Source: Haloactinomyces albus
GTDB taxonomy: Bacteria > Actinomycetota > Actinomycetes > Mycobacteriales > Pseudonocardiaceae
DNA length: 64,000 bases
Assembly: GCF_031458135.1 (NCBI RefSeq)
Contig: NZ_JAVDXW010000001.1
Span: 2,232,001-2,296,000, forward strand
Reading direction: 5' to 3'
Below, in pieces: positions 35,361 through 44,346 of this stretch. Each line of letters begins with the position of its first letter. Position 1 is the first letter of the stretch. The notes under the pieces are model-generated. The model was not told the origin of the DNA and searched no databases. It was given only the letters and a program-made list of their open reading frames with translations. The translations under genes were made by a program, and so were the position numbers.

Positions 35361-36599
35361 CTACTGCGCCGCAGGCTGCTCGGCCTGCGGCGCCTCCTCG
35401 CCGACGTGCAGGGGCCGTCCCGCACCGAGGGCGGCAACCGATCCGGACAGGCACACCATCAGCAGCAGGCACAGCGGCACGATCCAGCCACCGCTGACGT
35501 CGTGCAGCACCCCCACCAGCAGCGGCCCCAGCGCCGCGAGCAGGTAACCGACGGCCTGCGCCATGCCGGACAGGCGCGAGGCGGTCGCCGCGTCCCCGGC
35601 GCGTAGACCGATCACGCTCAGGGCCAGGCCGAACAGCGCTCCCATCCCGAATCCGAGCACCACCGACGCCAGCCAGGTCCACGACAGCGGCGCCACGAAG
35701 ATCCCGAGCAGTCCCACCGCCGTCAGTGCGAGCAAGCCGATCGCGGGCAACCGCTGATCCGTCCGCCGCCCGACCAGCAGCGGCAGGCACATCGCACCGA
35801 CCGCCTGCACCAATGTGGACAGCGACAACGCCAGGCCTGCCGCCGTCGCGCCCAGTCCCCTGTCCTGGAGGAGAGTCGGCATCCAGCCGAAGACCACGTA
35901 AGCCAGCAGGGACTGCAGCCCCATGAACGCCGTGACCTGCCAGGCCAGCGGACTGCGCACCAGACTGCCCGCCGACGAGCTCGGCACCGCCGAGCCGTTC
36001 CGGGAACGTCCCGGTGCCGAACGGCCCAGCGCCGAACGCCACTGAGGCAGCCACACCAGGCCGGTCACCACCCCCAGTCCCGCCAGGACCACCAGCGGTA
36101 CTCGCCAGTTTCCACCCGCCGCCTGCATGATCGGTACCGCCGTGGCTGCCGCGATACTGCTGCCGAGCGTCAGGAACACCGTGTACAGGGAGGTGACCTG
36201 AGTTACCCGGTTCGGGAACTCCCGCTTGATCAGGGCAGGCAGCGCCACATTCGCGATCCCGACAGCAGCACCGACCACGATCGTGCCGCCGAACAGCGTC
36301 GCGACACTCGGTCCCGCTCTGAGGAGGCTTCCCACCACCAGCAACGGGACGCACACCGCGATGACACCCTCATCACCCCAGCGGCTCCGCAGCGGCGGGG
36401 CGGCGAGCGCGAACACCCCCAGACACACCACCGGCAGCGTCGGCAGGAGACCGGCCAGTGTCGTCGACATGTCCAGGTCGGCGGCGATGTCGGGCAACAA
36501 CGCGCCCGGGGCCGTGAACGGCGGACGCATGTTCAACGCCAGTACCGCAATGGCCACCAGAAGCCATACCCCGCGACGCCGCATCCCCAAGCGATTCAC
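35361..36599 (-). CDS. MFS transporter, CynX/NimT (cyanate/nitroimidazole) family
   Basis: The 412-residue product has 12 membrane helices and the family's start LLVAIAVLALNMRPPFTAPG, with AAPPLRSRWGDEG in the loop between helices 2 and 3. Substrates of this subfamily range from cyanate to aromatic drugs and are hard to predict. GTG at 36599 with GGGAGG 6 bases upstream is chosen over a start 160 bases upstream. It is convergent with tctA and lies just downstream of the 3-hydroxyanthranilate operon, so it may be an exporter of the cluster product. Confidence 0.88.
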   Translation of the reverse strand: MNRLGMRRRGVWLLVAIAVLALNMRPPFTAPGALLPDIAADLDMSTTLAGLLPTLPVVCLGVFALAAPPLRSRWGDEGVIAVCVPLLVVGSLLRAGPSVATLFGGTIVVGAAVGIANVALPALIKREFPNRVTQVTSLYTVFLTLGSSIAAATAVPIMQAAGGNWRVPLVVLAGLGVVTGLVWLPQWRSALGRSAPGRSRNGSAVPSSSAGSLVRSPLAWQVTAFMGLQSLLAYVVFGWMPTLLQDRGLGATAAGLALSLSTLVQAVGAMCLPLLVGRRTDQRLPAIGLLALTAVGLLGIFVAPLSWTWLASVVLGFGMGALFGLALSVIGLRAGDAATASRLSGMAQAVGYLLAALGPLLVGVLHDVSGGWIVPLCLLLMVCLSGSVAALGAGRPLHVGEEAPQAEQPAAQ

Positions 36600-36730
36600 G
36601 CCGACCTCCCGTCGTCCGCCCACCGATCGCCGCGTTCCGGTCCGGCGATCCCGTGCCTCGGTCCGCACCATATGCCGCCGACGACAAGCAGGGCCGCTCC
36701 TCCCACGAAGCGAACACGAAAACGACAACA

Positions 36731-36761
36731 GTGCGGGCCCCACCATCGGCAGGACCCGCAC
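36731..36761 (-). terminator. Terminator of the 3-hydroxyanthranilate operon
   Basis: A 10-bp stem with one mismatch (GTGCGGGCCC 36731-36740 / GGACCCGCAC 36752-36761) lies 60 bp after the last gene of the leftward operon and is followed on the minus strand by a T-rich stretch. Confidence 0.55.
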
Positions 36762-36820
36762 GGGAGAGAACTGCTGGGGCCGACCGCACAGCGCGCGGTG
36801 CTATCGGCGGCAGCCCCGAA

Positions 36821-37489
36821 TCACCGCGCCGCGGCCCCGAGTCCGTGATCGGACTTTTCGAGTCCACGCACCAGCTCATCCGTCGTTAACAGCCGGGCGC
36901 AGCGTTCGGCCATGTACTCCAGCGCCATGCGGTGGTACTCGGCGGAGAAATCCGCCATGGCATCGGCGACGACGAACGGTTGGATATCCTTCGTGAAGGC
37001 GTCGCAGGCCGTCATCAGGCAACCGACATGAGCGTACACACCGCAGATGACCAGTTGATCGCGCCCGCCACGCAGCATGATGCCCTCCAGGTCGGACCGG
37101 GCGAACGCGCTGTAGCGCCACTTGGTGAGTACCGTGTCCTCCGCGCGTGGGGTCAGCTCACCCACGATGGCGCGCTGTTGCGGCTCGTCACCCATCCCCG
37201 GGCCCCAGACGTCGAGCAGCAGGCCACGTTGTTCCCGCGTCATGTTACCCGGTTGTGCCGTGTACACGACGGGAACTCCCACATCGATCGCCGTGCGGCG
37301 GACCTCGTCGCTGTTGTCCACGAGGTCGGTCCTCGGGGACGTGCCCGGTGCGAAGAAATCGACGAAGTAGTTCTGCATGTCGTGGATCAGCACCACGGCG
37401 CGTCGCGGATCCACACGCCAGTCGACCCTGCATTCCGGAAGCTCGTCGGTCACCGGCATGCCATAGGGTGTGATCATCGGGATGCTCAT
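36821..37489 (-). CDS. phzD: Isochorismatase-family hydrolase, PhzD-like (ADIC to DHHA)
   Basis: The 222-residue product matches the isochorismatase core: VVLIHDMQNYFVDFF (catalytic Asp37), VVYTAQPGNMTREQRGLLLD, VLTKWRYSAFA (Lys) and GVYAHVGCLMTACDAFTKDI, where Gly stands in the position of the nucleophilic Cys, as in EntB and PhzD. It lacks the carrier-protein domain of EntB. Beside a PhzE-type synthase it should hydrolyse 2-amino-2-deoxyisochorismate to trans-2,3-dihydro-3-hydroxyanthranilate. Last gene of the leftward operon, 43 bp after the dehydrogenase. Confidence 0.9.
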   Translation of the reverse strand: MSIPMITPYGMPVTDELPECRVDWRVDPRRAVVLIHDMQNYFVDFFAPGTSPRTDLVDNSDEVRRTAIDVGVPVVYTAQPGNMTREQRGLLLDVWGPGMGDEPQQRAIVGELTPRAEDTVLTKWRYSAFARSDLEGIMLRGGRDQLVICGVYAHVGCLMTACDAFTKDIQPFVVADAMADFSAEYHRMALEYMAERCARLLTTDELVRGLEKSDHGLGAAAR

Positions 37490-37532
37490 TACTGCCTCCT
37501 TGTCTCCGGCACGGCGGAATCACCGCGTGCCG

Positions 37533-38318
37533 TCATGCTCCGAGCGCGGCCCCACCGTCGACGCAGAGTTCTTGCATGGTGATGTGCGAGGCCTCGGACG
37601 AGACCAGAAACGCCACTGCGTGCGCGATATCGCTTCCCTGACCGAGCTTGCGCAGCGGAATCCCGACCCGGTAAGCGCAGGGCGAGCCGTCGAGCGTTCC
37701 CACTCGGTCGTCATCGCTGTGCCACATCGACCGCAGCATGCCGGTATCCGTCGAACCGGGGGCCACCACGTTGCAGCGGACCCCGGTCGCTGCCAGCTCC
37801 AGTCCGAGAGCCTTGGTGAACGAGACGGAGGCGGCTTTGGAAGCCCCGTAGGCCGCCATGTTCATCCGGGGCACGGCGGCGGCATTCGAGGCCACGGTAA
37901 CGACCGCACCGTCACCGCGAGCCGACATTCGGCGCCCCACCGAACGGCAACAGTGGAAGACGCCCGTCGTATTGACGGCGAACAACGTCTCCCAATCCGA
38001 GTCGGACATCTCCACAACGGGCCCCGTACGCAACACCCCGGCGACATTGACGAGGATGTCGACGGGACCGACCGTGCGTTCCAGCCGCTCCACGAACTCT
38101 TCGACCGCAAAGCCGTCCGTCACGTCGAGCGGCTCGCCACATACATCGTGACCTTCGTCCCGCAACTGCTTGACCGCGACATCCAGTGCCTCGCCGTCCC
38201 GGTCCACGAGTGCGAGAGCCACGCCCCGCTCGGCGAGCTCACGGGCGACTGCCGCACCGATTCCGTGTGCAGCACCGGTGACCAGCGCCAGTCTTCCCGG
38301 TGGACTGCCTGATTCCAT
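37533..38318 (-). CDS. EntA-type 2,3-dihydro-aromatic dehydrogenase (DHHA to 3-hydroxyanthranilate)
   Basis: The 261-residue short-chain dehydrogenase has TGAAHGIGAAVARELAERGV (cofactor loop), NVAG, the Ser/Tyr/Lys set in VASNAAAVPRMNMAAYGASK and the C-terminal signature LVSSEASHITMQELCVDGGA, which is specific to the EntA/DhbA branch. It should oxidise DHHA with NAD+ to 3-hydroxyanthranilic acid. ATG at 38318 has GGAGG upstream. It lies between DAHP synthase and the isochorismatase in one operon. If the substrate were dihydroxy-dihydrobenzoate the product would be 2,3-DHB, but the PhzE-type synthase argues against this. Confidence 0.9.
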   Translation of the reverse strand: MESGSPPGRLALVTGAAHGIGAAVARELAERGVALALVDRDGEALDVAVKQLRDEGHDVCGEPLDVTDGFAVEEFVERLERTVGPVDILVNVAGVLRTGPVVEMSDSDWETLFAVNTTGVFHCCRSVGRRMSARGDGAVVTVASNAAAVPRMNMAAYGASKAASVSFTKALGLELAATGVRCNVVAPGSTDTGMLRSMWHSDDDRVGTLDGSPCAYRVGIPLRKLGQGSDIAHAVAFLVSSEASHITMQELCVDGGAALGA

Positions 38319-38378
38319 TGCTCGCCTCCTTGTCTGCCGGCACCCCACACGGCCGTGCGGAGAGATCGGTCGAACGGA

Positions 38379-39599
38379 TCAGCAGCTCGCCCACTGCTCC
38401 AGCAGCAGGTGGGCTTGCTCGGGATTCAGCCGGGGATCGCACAGCGTGGTGTAGTGGCGGTACAGATCCTGCTCACCCTCGATGGGGCCGCCGACGCACT
38501 CGGTGACCTCATCGGCGGCTACCTCCAGGTGCAGACCGGCGGGGTGCGAGCCGTGAGTGCGCAGGACGGCCTTGGCCGCGAGCGCCTCGGTGCTGATGTC
38601 GTCGAGGTAGCGGGTCTTCACACCGTCGGCTGTCTTGGTCGTGTTTCCGTGCATCGGGTCGACCAGCCACACCACGCGGTGGCCGCTCTCGTTCACGGCA
38701 TCGACGACGGGGGGCAGGGTCTGCTCGACGGCGTCCCGGCCCATCCGGCAGATCATGGTCAGTCTGCCCGGGAGACGGTCCGGGTCGAGCACTTCGCACA
38801 GTCGGACGACGTCCGCCGGAGTGGCGCTGGGGCCGATCTTGCAGCCGATCGGGTTGGCCACCGCCGCCAGCAGCCGTACCTGGGCGGCATCCGGTTGCCG
38901 GGTGCGCTCACCGATCCACGGCAGGTGGGTCGAACCGAGGTAGCGGACACCTGTCGCGGAGTCGGTCCTGACGAGGTTCGACTCGTAGTCCATGACGAGT
39001 GCTTCGTGACTCGACCAGGGGCCATCGGGAACCAGCGAGTCCCGGCGATGCCGATGTTGCCGCAGCCACTCCATGGTCTTGGCACTCGCTTCGTAGGCCC
39101 AGACCATCCGTCGAGGGTCATGGTGGCGTGCCGCGGCGGTTGGCGTCTCCGAGTTGACGAGGTGGCCGCGGAAAACCGGGAGTTCCACTCCCTCGTGCCA
39201 CTCCGTGTCCGACGACCGTGGCTTGGCGAACTGACCACCGAACCGGCCGACCCGAACCACGTCCAGGGCCGTACGCTGCCGCAGCGCATCGGACAGTGAA
39301 TCCAGTGTGGCGAGTTTCTCCGCCATGTGCGGCGCGGTGCACTCGCCGAAGTTCTCCGCACAGTCACCGATTTGGAGCAGTTGTTCGCGCCCTGCCTCCA
39401 CCCGCGATAATCGGGCCCGCAGAGCCTCCGCTTCCGACAGGGTCACCAGTGGTTGCTCGCCGGCAAGCCGTGTGGTGGCGGCCGACCACCCGGGGTGACC
39501 GCGCCAGGTGGGCTGCTGCTCCGCCGGCAAATTTTCCCACACATCGATCTCTGTGGCCGGACCGGCAGTCTCGATCCGTTCTGTAAGTGGGCTGTTCAT
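38379..39599 (-). CDS. phzC: Class II 3-deoxy-D-arabino-heptulosonate 7-phosphate (DAHP) synthase
   Basis: The 406-residue product shows the class II (plant-type) motifs: WRGHPGWSAATTRL, LLQIGDCAENFGECTAPHM (metal-binding Cys), RVGRFGGQFAKPRS, KIGPSATPADVV, and WLVDPMHGNTTKT. It condenses phosphoenolpyruvate with erythrose 4-phosphate, the first shikimate-pathway step. Cluster-borne copies raise chorismate supply. It begins within the stop of the phzE-like gene (ATGA), so synthesis of the two is coupled. Confidence 0.95.
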   Translation of the reverse strand: MNSPLTERIETAGPATEIDVWENLPAEQQPTWRGHPGWSAATTRLAGEQPLVTLSEAEALRARLSRVEAGREQLLQIGDCAENFGECTAPHMAEKLATLDSLSDALRQRTALDVVRVGRFGGQFAKPRSSDTEWHEGVELPVFRGHLVNSETPTAAARHHDPRRMVWAYEASAKTMEWLRQHRHRRDSLVPDGPWSSHEALVMDYESNLVRTDSATGVRYLGSTHLPWIGERTRQPDAAQVRLLAAVANPIGCKIGPSATPADVVRLCEVLDPDRLPGRLTMICRMGRDAVEQTLPPVVDAVNESGHRVVWLVDPMHGNTTKTADGVKTRYLDDISTEALAAKAVLRTHGSHPAGLHLEVAADEVTECVGGPIEGEQDLYRHYTTLCDPRLNPEQAHLLLEQWASC

Positions 39600-41587
39600 C
39601 CGGACTTCCCCAATAAGGTGTGGTGTGCATCGTTGGCGCCATGCCGGGTGAAGGTTGCTGCGATCATCTCGCTGAGCACTGCAGGCCCGTCATAAGTGAG
39701 CAGTGATTCCGGGTGAAACTGGACCGAACGGAACCACGGTCCACGCAGGGAGTGGATCTCGCCTGTCCCCGGTTCGCGGGTGGCACGCACCGTCTGTCCG
39801 ATCGAGGGCACGTGGAACAGGTCCCGATCCGACCGGGCGGCGAAGGTGTTGTAAAAACCGACGCGCTCCATTTTGCCGAACAAGTCGATCTCGCGCTGTA
39901 CGCCCTGGTTCGGGTGCTCCCGTCGGACGAGTTCCAACCCGAGCAACGATGCGAGCACCTGGTGGCCCAGGCACACCGAAAGCATGGGCACCTCTTCGGC
40001 CAGAAGCCCCCGAGTGATCTTGCGCAGCGTGGCTATCTTCGTATCGCCTGCATCTCGCGGATCACCCGGTCCTGGGCCGACCACGGCGAGGTCGTAGTCC
40101 CCGATCTCGACCGGGCCCTCGTGATACGGGCGGATGGTTACCTCGAGGCCCAGCGACCGGAGCTGATCGCCGAGCATCGCGGTGAAGGTGTCCTCCGCAT
40201 CGACGAGAACCGCACGCAGACCGACCAGGTTCGGCTGGGTCCGGGTACGCCGCCACGGTTCCTCGAACCAGTAAGGTGCCAACGTCCGGTTGCGCCGCCG
40301 CAGAGCGGCGCGCACTTCCACGTGATCGGCAAGCGGCACGCGAAGGGCCGGGTTCGTACCGGCACGAGTCGGGGAGCCGGCCGGGGTCCCCGCCACGCCG
40401 ATCGCATCCAGCACGCCGGCGGCCTTCGCCCACGTCTCGGCCACTTCGGAGTGCGGCTCGGAGTCGCGGACCAGGGTCGCACCCACTCCGATGTCGAGTT
40501 CGCCATCCGGGGTGATGTCCGCAGTACGAATGAGGATCGAGGAATCCAGTGTGCGCCTGCCCCGGTCGTCCCGTCCGAACAGCGCGGCCACACCGCTGTA
40601 GTATCCGCGTGCTCCGGGCTCATGCCGTGCAATCACACGGAAGGCGTTCTCGAGTGGACTTCCGGTCACGGTGGGGGCGAACAGGGTACGGCGCAGGATT
40701 TCCCGGACATCGAGACTGCTCGTACCGTCCAGGTGATACTCGGTGTGCGCCAAGCGCGCCATCTCCTTCAGGTAAGGCCCCGCCACACGTCCGCCGGATT
40801 CGCAGATTCCGGCCATCATCTTCAGTTCCTCGTCCACGACCATGCTGAGTTCGTCGGATTCCTTGCTGTCGGCGAGGAAGCGCACGGCCCCGGATACGCT
40901 GGGACCCTCGGTCCCGTAGCGGTAGGTCCCGCTGATGGGGTTCATCGTCAGCGTCCTGTCGGACAGACTGACGTGCCGTTCCGGACTCGCACCGACGAAG
41001 GTGCGTGTTCCGAGATGTGCGAGGAAAGTCCAGTATGCGCCGAGCTCGCTGTTCAGCAGCTTGCGGAACAGCGCGAGAGCCGACGAGGCCGTATAGCCCG
41101 GGATCGTCGCGGTGAAGGAGCGTTTGATCACGAAATTCGAACCCGAACCGCGACCGATCTCCTCCTCGAGCACGCGGCGGACCACCTCGGCGTACGAGTC
41201 GTCATCGATGTCGAAACCCGCGTCGACCAGCTCGGGTTCCTCGTCGGGGAGGCGTGCCATCAGCTCCTCCCCGGGAACCGTGCCGTGGTCATCGACCCGC
41301 AGCGCGACGATCGGTTCACCATCGTCGTGGCAGGTGAAACCGCGCTCGGTCACCTGCCGGTACGGCAGGAACGCGAGCAGGTCGTGGTCCGTACTCCCGG
41401 GACGTGCCGGCATCGAGGCCGGCGGGAGCTCCAGATCGGCGATCGCTTCGGCCGTCGTGGTCTCCCCGGTGAGTACCTCGACGTCGCCACCCGAGGAGCC
41501 CGGCCGATGCAGCAGCGCGAATGCGGGTGGGTCGTCACCCAGGATCCGTTCCAAATGATTCGTACCGTGCAATTCTGGTTGAAGCAT
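39596..41587 (-). CDS. phzE: PhzE-type 2-amino-2-deoxyisochorismate (ADIC) synthase
   Basis: The 663-residue product fuses a TrpE-like chorismate-binding domain (about 1-420; VGASPERHVSLSDRTLTMNP, ELSMVVDEELKMMAGICE, TVTGSPLENAFRVI) to a class I glutamine amidotransferase (about 455-650; LSVCLGHQVLASLLGL with the Cys nucleophile, VQFHPES with His-Glu). This N-to-C order and length are those of PhzE, which makes ADIC rather than anthranilate. ATG at 41587 follows AGGAAGGG. First gene of the leftward operon and divergent from the aspartokinase operon across 564 bp. Confidence 0.92.
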   Translation of the reverse strand: MLQPELHGTNHLERILGDDPPAFALLHRPGSSGGDVEVLTGETTTAEAIADLELPPASMPARPGSTDHDLLAFLPYRQVTERGFTCHDDGEPIVALRVDDHGTVPGEELMARLPDEEPELVDAGFDIDDDSYAEVVRRVLEEEIGRGSGSNFVIKRSFTATIPGYTASSALALFRKLLNSELGAYWTFLAHLGTRTFVGASPERHVSLSDRTLTMNPISGTYRYGTEGPSVSGAVRFLADSKESDELSMVVDEELKMMAGICESGGRVAGPYLKEMARLAHTEYHLDGTSSLDVREILRRTLFAPTVTGSPLENAFRVIARHEPGARGYYSGVAALFGRDDRGRRTLDSSILIRTADITPDGELDIGVGATLVRDSEPHSEVAETWAKAAGVLDAIGVAGTPAGSPTRAGTNPALRVPLADHVEVRAALRRRNRTLAPYWFEEPWRRTRTQPNLVGLRAVLVDAEDTFTAMLGDQLRSLGLEVTIRPYHEGPVEIGDYDLAVVGPGPGDPRDAGDTKIATLRKITRGLLAEEVPMLSVCLGHQVLASLLGLELVRREHPNQGVQREIDLFGKMERVGFYNTFAARSDRDLFHVPSIGQTVRATREPGTGEIHSLRGPWFRSVQFHPESLLTYDGPAVLSEMIAATFTRHGANDAHHTLLGKSG

Positions 41588-42151
41588 GCCCTTCCTTCCG
41601 AGAATATTTCGGACACGTTCGTTTCCCCGTAAGCGGTGCGGCGGTTTGCGCGAGGCCGAGCACCGAGGCGACCGCACGATCGAAACATCGCACTGCCGCG
41701 ATTTTTGAAACCTCGAAGCAGCCGGTTCCGCTTGCCGAGGCGTAATCGGTTCCTCTCGTATTCCTACTCAAGAGTGAATCGCCGAGAGCCGTCGCAGCAT
41801 CACGTCTTCGCGTGATACTCATGCACGCGCCACCTCACGTGCTCGAGCGTCGCCCCGGCGGACCGGGCCGACTTCCGCATAGCCTCGTCACACCGCACAG
41901 ACGTCCATAGTGGATCCAATCGATCCACTGAGCGCGTGCTGCGCAGGTCCGGCCGCCGAACCGCCGACGAATCGGAAAGATCCCGTGAACCAGTGATGCC
42001 TCTCGAAAGAGTGACGTTGCATGCTCGTCACAGCCGATCCGGACGACACCGGGGGGGACACGGCGGGACCCCGAACGAATGTGGACCTATCGACAACCGC
42101 GTTCCCCGGCTACTCCGATATACGCGACCGAGACACTGTGGTGACCGAGTC
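41588..42151. other. 564-bp divergent regulatory region between the two precursor operons
   Basis: Holds the leftward promoter for the 3-hydroxyanthranilate genes and the rightward promoter for the 3-amino-4-hydroxybenzoate genes, with a perfect inverted repeat at 41910-41930. A rightward ATG frame begins at 42021 and overlaps the aspartokinase gene, but I do not regard it as a gene. Confidence 0.6.
41910..41930. promoter_or_regulatory. Inverted repeat between divergent precursor operons
   Basis: AGTGGATC (41910-41917) and GATCCACT (41923-41930) are perfect complements around CAATC. The site lies 320 bp from the PhzE start and 220 bp from the aspartokinase start, a place from which one regulator could control both precursor routes. 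Confidence 0.55.
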
Positions 42152-43420
42152 ATGGAAATCGTGGTTCAGAAGTACGGCGGAAGTTCACTCGCGACACTGG
42201 ATAAGGTCCGGCGAATCGCCGAGGGCGTCGCCGAACGCCACAGGAGGAGCGGACCACTCGTCGTTGTCGTGTCCGCACGCGGCAAGACCACCGACGAACT
42301 GCTGCGCCTGGCCCGTGAAACGGGTGGCGGTGCGGCCGGACGCGAGACCGATCAGCTCCTGGCCACCGGCGAGGCCGCCAGTGCGGCGCTGATGGCCATG
42401 GCGCTCGGCGCCTTGCGAATTCCCGCCACCTCACTGACCGGTGAGCAGGCCGCGATCACCACGAACGGTCCGCACGGGGCAGGAAGCGTCCGCCAGATCG
42501 ATACGGACCGTATATCCGGCCTTCTGAAGGAGGGCCAGACCGTGGTGGTCGCCGGTTTCCACGGCATCAACGACGGTGGAGACGTCGTGACTCTGGGCAG
42601 AGGCGGCTCCGACACCAGCGCGGTGGCGCTGGCCGCGGCACTGCAGGCCCACTGCTGTGAGATCTACACCGACGTGGCCGGGGTCCACACCTGTGACCCG
42701 CGGATCGTGCCGACGGCACGGGTCCTTCCCGAAATCGAGATGGGCGTGATGGCCGAGATGGCGTTCACCGGCGCGAACGTCCTGCACCCCCGCTCCGTCG
42801 AACTGGCCGGGGCGCACAACGTCACGCTGCGTGTTCGCGATTCATTCTCCGACCATCCGGGAACGACGATTCTGAAGGGAACCGAATCCGAAATGCTCGA
42901 ATCCGATGACGCGGTCACGGCCGTGACACACGACCTCGACGTGGCGCGCGTGCTCATCCACGCGGACAACACCGCCGTCAGGAACTCTCCCGGGGTCGAT
43001 TTCGCGACCAATCTGCTGTCCGTACTGGCCGAGCACGGCACCGCGGCGGACCTCATCGCGCGGTCCGGCCCCAACGAGGACGAGTTCCGGATGGGCTTCA
43101 CGATGCGCTCCAGCGAGTACCCCGACATCGAGGAGTCGCTTCGGAGCGCGGTAACGCGGATGGGCGGTGTGGTCCGGATCGACGACAACGTCGCCAAGGT
43201 CTCGCTGGTCGGCCTGGGACTGCTCAGCCGTCCGCAGGGAACCGCCCGGATGCTCGCCGCGCTGTCGGCGGCGGGAATCAACCCGAGCTGGGTTTCGAAC
43301 TCGCAGCTACGAACGTCCGTCATCATCCCGCTCAGCCGGGTGGTCCAGGCTCTCGAACTGCTCCATGACGAGTTCGGCCTGGACCAGGAACCGGAACCGA
43401 ACACGCTGGCCGTGGCTTGA
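42152..43420 (+). CDS. Aspartokinase dedicated to the cluster
   Basis: The 422-residue product opens with the kinase motif MEIVVQKYGGSSLATLDKVR and has GRGGSDTSAVALAAAL (substrate/ATP site) and two C-terminal ACT domains (about 265-410; VARVLIHADNTAVR, VSLVGLGLLSRP). It phosphorylates L-aspartate, the first step to aspartate semialdehyde, a substrate of the next gene's enzyme. No aspartate-semialdehyde dehydrogenase is in the window, so the housekeeping enzyme must supply that step. ATG at 42152 lacks a strong Shine-Dalgarno. It is followed 51 bp later by the aldolase gene. Confidence 0.93.
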   Translation: MEIVVQKYGGSSLATLDKVRRIAEGVAERHRRSGPLVVVVSARGKTTDELLRLARETGGGAAGRETDQLLATGEAASAALMAMALGALRIPATSLTGEQAAITTNGPHGAGSVRQIDTDRISGLLKEGQTVVVAGFHGINDGGDVVTLGRGGSDTSAVALAAALQAHCCEIYTDVAGVHTCDPRIVPTARVLPEIEMGVMAEMAFTGANVLHPRSVELAGAHNVTLRVRDSFSDHPGTTILKGTESEMLESDDAVTAVTHDLDVARVLIHADNTAVRNSPGVDFATNLLSVLAEHGTAADLIARSGPNEDEFRMGFTMRSSEYPDIEESLRSAVTRMGGVVRIDDNVAKVSLVGLGLLSRPQGTARMLAALSAAGINPSWVSNSQLRTSVIIPLSRVVQALELLHDEFGLDQEPEPNTLAVA

Positions 43421-43471
43421 ACAGCTACTCCGGCGAATCGGTCGGACACACAACGAGAGAGGAAGAATACG

Positions 43472-44293
43472 GTGACACGGAATTCATTCGCCCGCGACCT
43501 GCGCGTCCGCCGGCTTTTTCGGCGCAGCGACGACAACCTCATGATCGTTCCACTCGATCACTCGATGGCCGACGGACCGATCACCACGGGGACCGGCCTC
43601 GACCGTCTCGTCGGTCAGATGGCCCATAACGACGTCGACGCCGTGGTATTACACAAAGGACGGATACGACACGTGGATCACGGGTGGTTCGCGCATACCT
43701 CGCTCATCGTCCACCTCAGCGCGAGCACCGCCCACGCCTCCGACCCCGACAGCAAGTACCTGGTAGCCGGAGTCGAGGAGTCATTGCGGCTCGGCGCCGA
43801 CGCGGTCAGCGTGCATGTAAACCTCGGCTCCGACGACGAGCGGACGCAGATCGCGGACATGGCTGCCGTCGCCGAGGCGTGCGACCGGTGGAACCTACCG
43901 CTGCTGGCCATGATCTACCCGCGCGGTCCCCGGGTCGTGGACCCCCGCGATCCGGACATGGTCGCGCACGCGGCGAGTCTCGCCGCCGACCTGGGCGTGG
44001 ACATCGTCAAGACGATGCATGTCGGATCGGCCGACAAGATGGCCGAGATCGTCGACTCTTGTCCCATCCCGATCGTCGTGGCCGGCGGACCGAAGGCCGC
44101 GACCACCGGACACATGCTGTCCTACATCGACGAGGTGATGAGCTCGGGCATCGCCGGGGTGGCCATGGGCCGCAACATCTTCCAGGCCGACGACCCGGGA
44201 TCCATGGCCAAACTGGTGGCCGACCGGGTCCACAGCGCAACGCCTTCCAGCGTCTCCTCCCATAACGGGAAGCTCACCGTCGCGGTGGGCTGA
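43472..44293 (+). CDS. griI: GriI-type aldolase (2-amino-4,5-dihydroxy-6-oxo-7-phosphooxyheptanoate synthase)
   Basis: The 273-residue product is a DeoC/LacD-type class I aldolase: LMIVPLDHSMADGPITTG at the start, GADAVSVHVNLGSDDE, and DIVKTMHVGSADKMAEI with the Schiff-base Lys, then VVAGGPKA and GIAGVAMGRNIFQ phosphate-binding loops. Next to a GriH homologue it should join aspartate semialdehyde and dihydroxyacetone phosphate, as in grixazone, manumycin and platensimycin pathways. GTG at 43472 follows GAGAGAGGAAG. Confidence 0.93.
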   Translation: MTRNSFARDLRVRRLFRRSDDNLMIVPLDHSMADGPITTGTGLDRLVGQMAHNDVDAVVLHKGRIRHVDHGWFAHTSLIVHLSASTAHASDPDSKYLVAGVEESLRLGADAVSVHVNLGSDDERTQIADMAAVAEACDRWNLPLLAMIYPRGPRVVDPRDPDMVAHAASLAADLGVDIVKTMHVGSADKMAEIVDSCPIPIVVAGGPKAATTGHMLSYIDEVMSSGIAGVAMGRNIFQADDPGSMAKLVADRVHSATPSSVSSHNGKLTVAVG

Positions 44294-44346
44294 ACCCGTC
44301 CGCTCCGCCCGCCCACGCAGGAAAACACACAAGGAGAACACTCGTC

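Noticed and set aside
36821-41587. Catechol siderophore (2,3-dihydroxybenzoate) or phenazine pathway
   Set aside because: The isochorismatase lacks a carrier domain, the synthase has the PhzE amidotransferase fusion, and no DHB-AMP ligase with NRPS, and no phzF/phzG, are in the window.
42021-42392. Rightward frame starting MLVTADPDD before the aspartokinase gene
   Set aside because: More than half overlaps the aspartokinase out of frame, the end turns into low-complexity Ser/Pro/Arg sequence, and the ribosome-binding site is weak. A leader peptide is possible but not supported.
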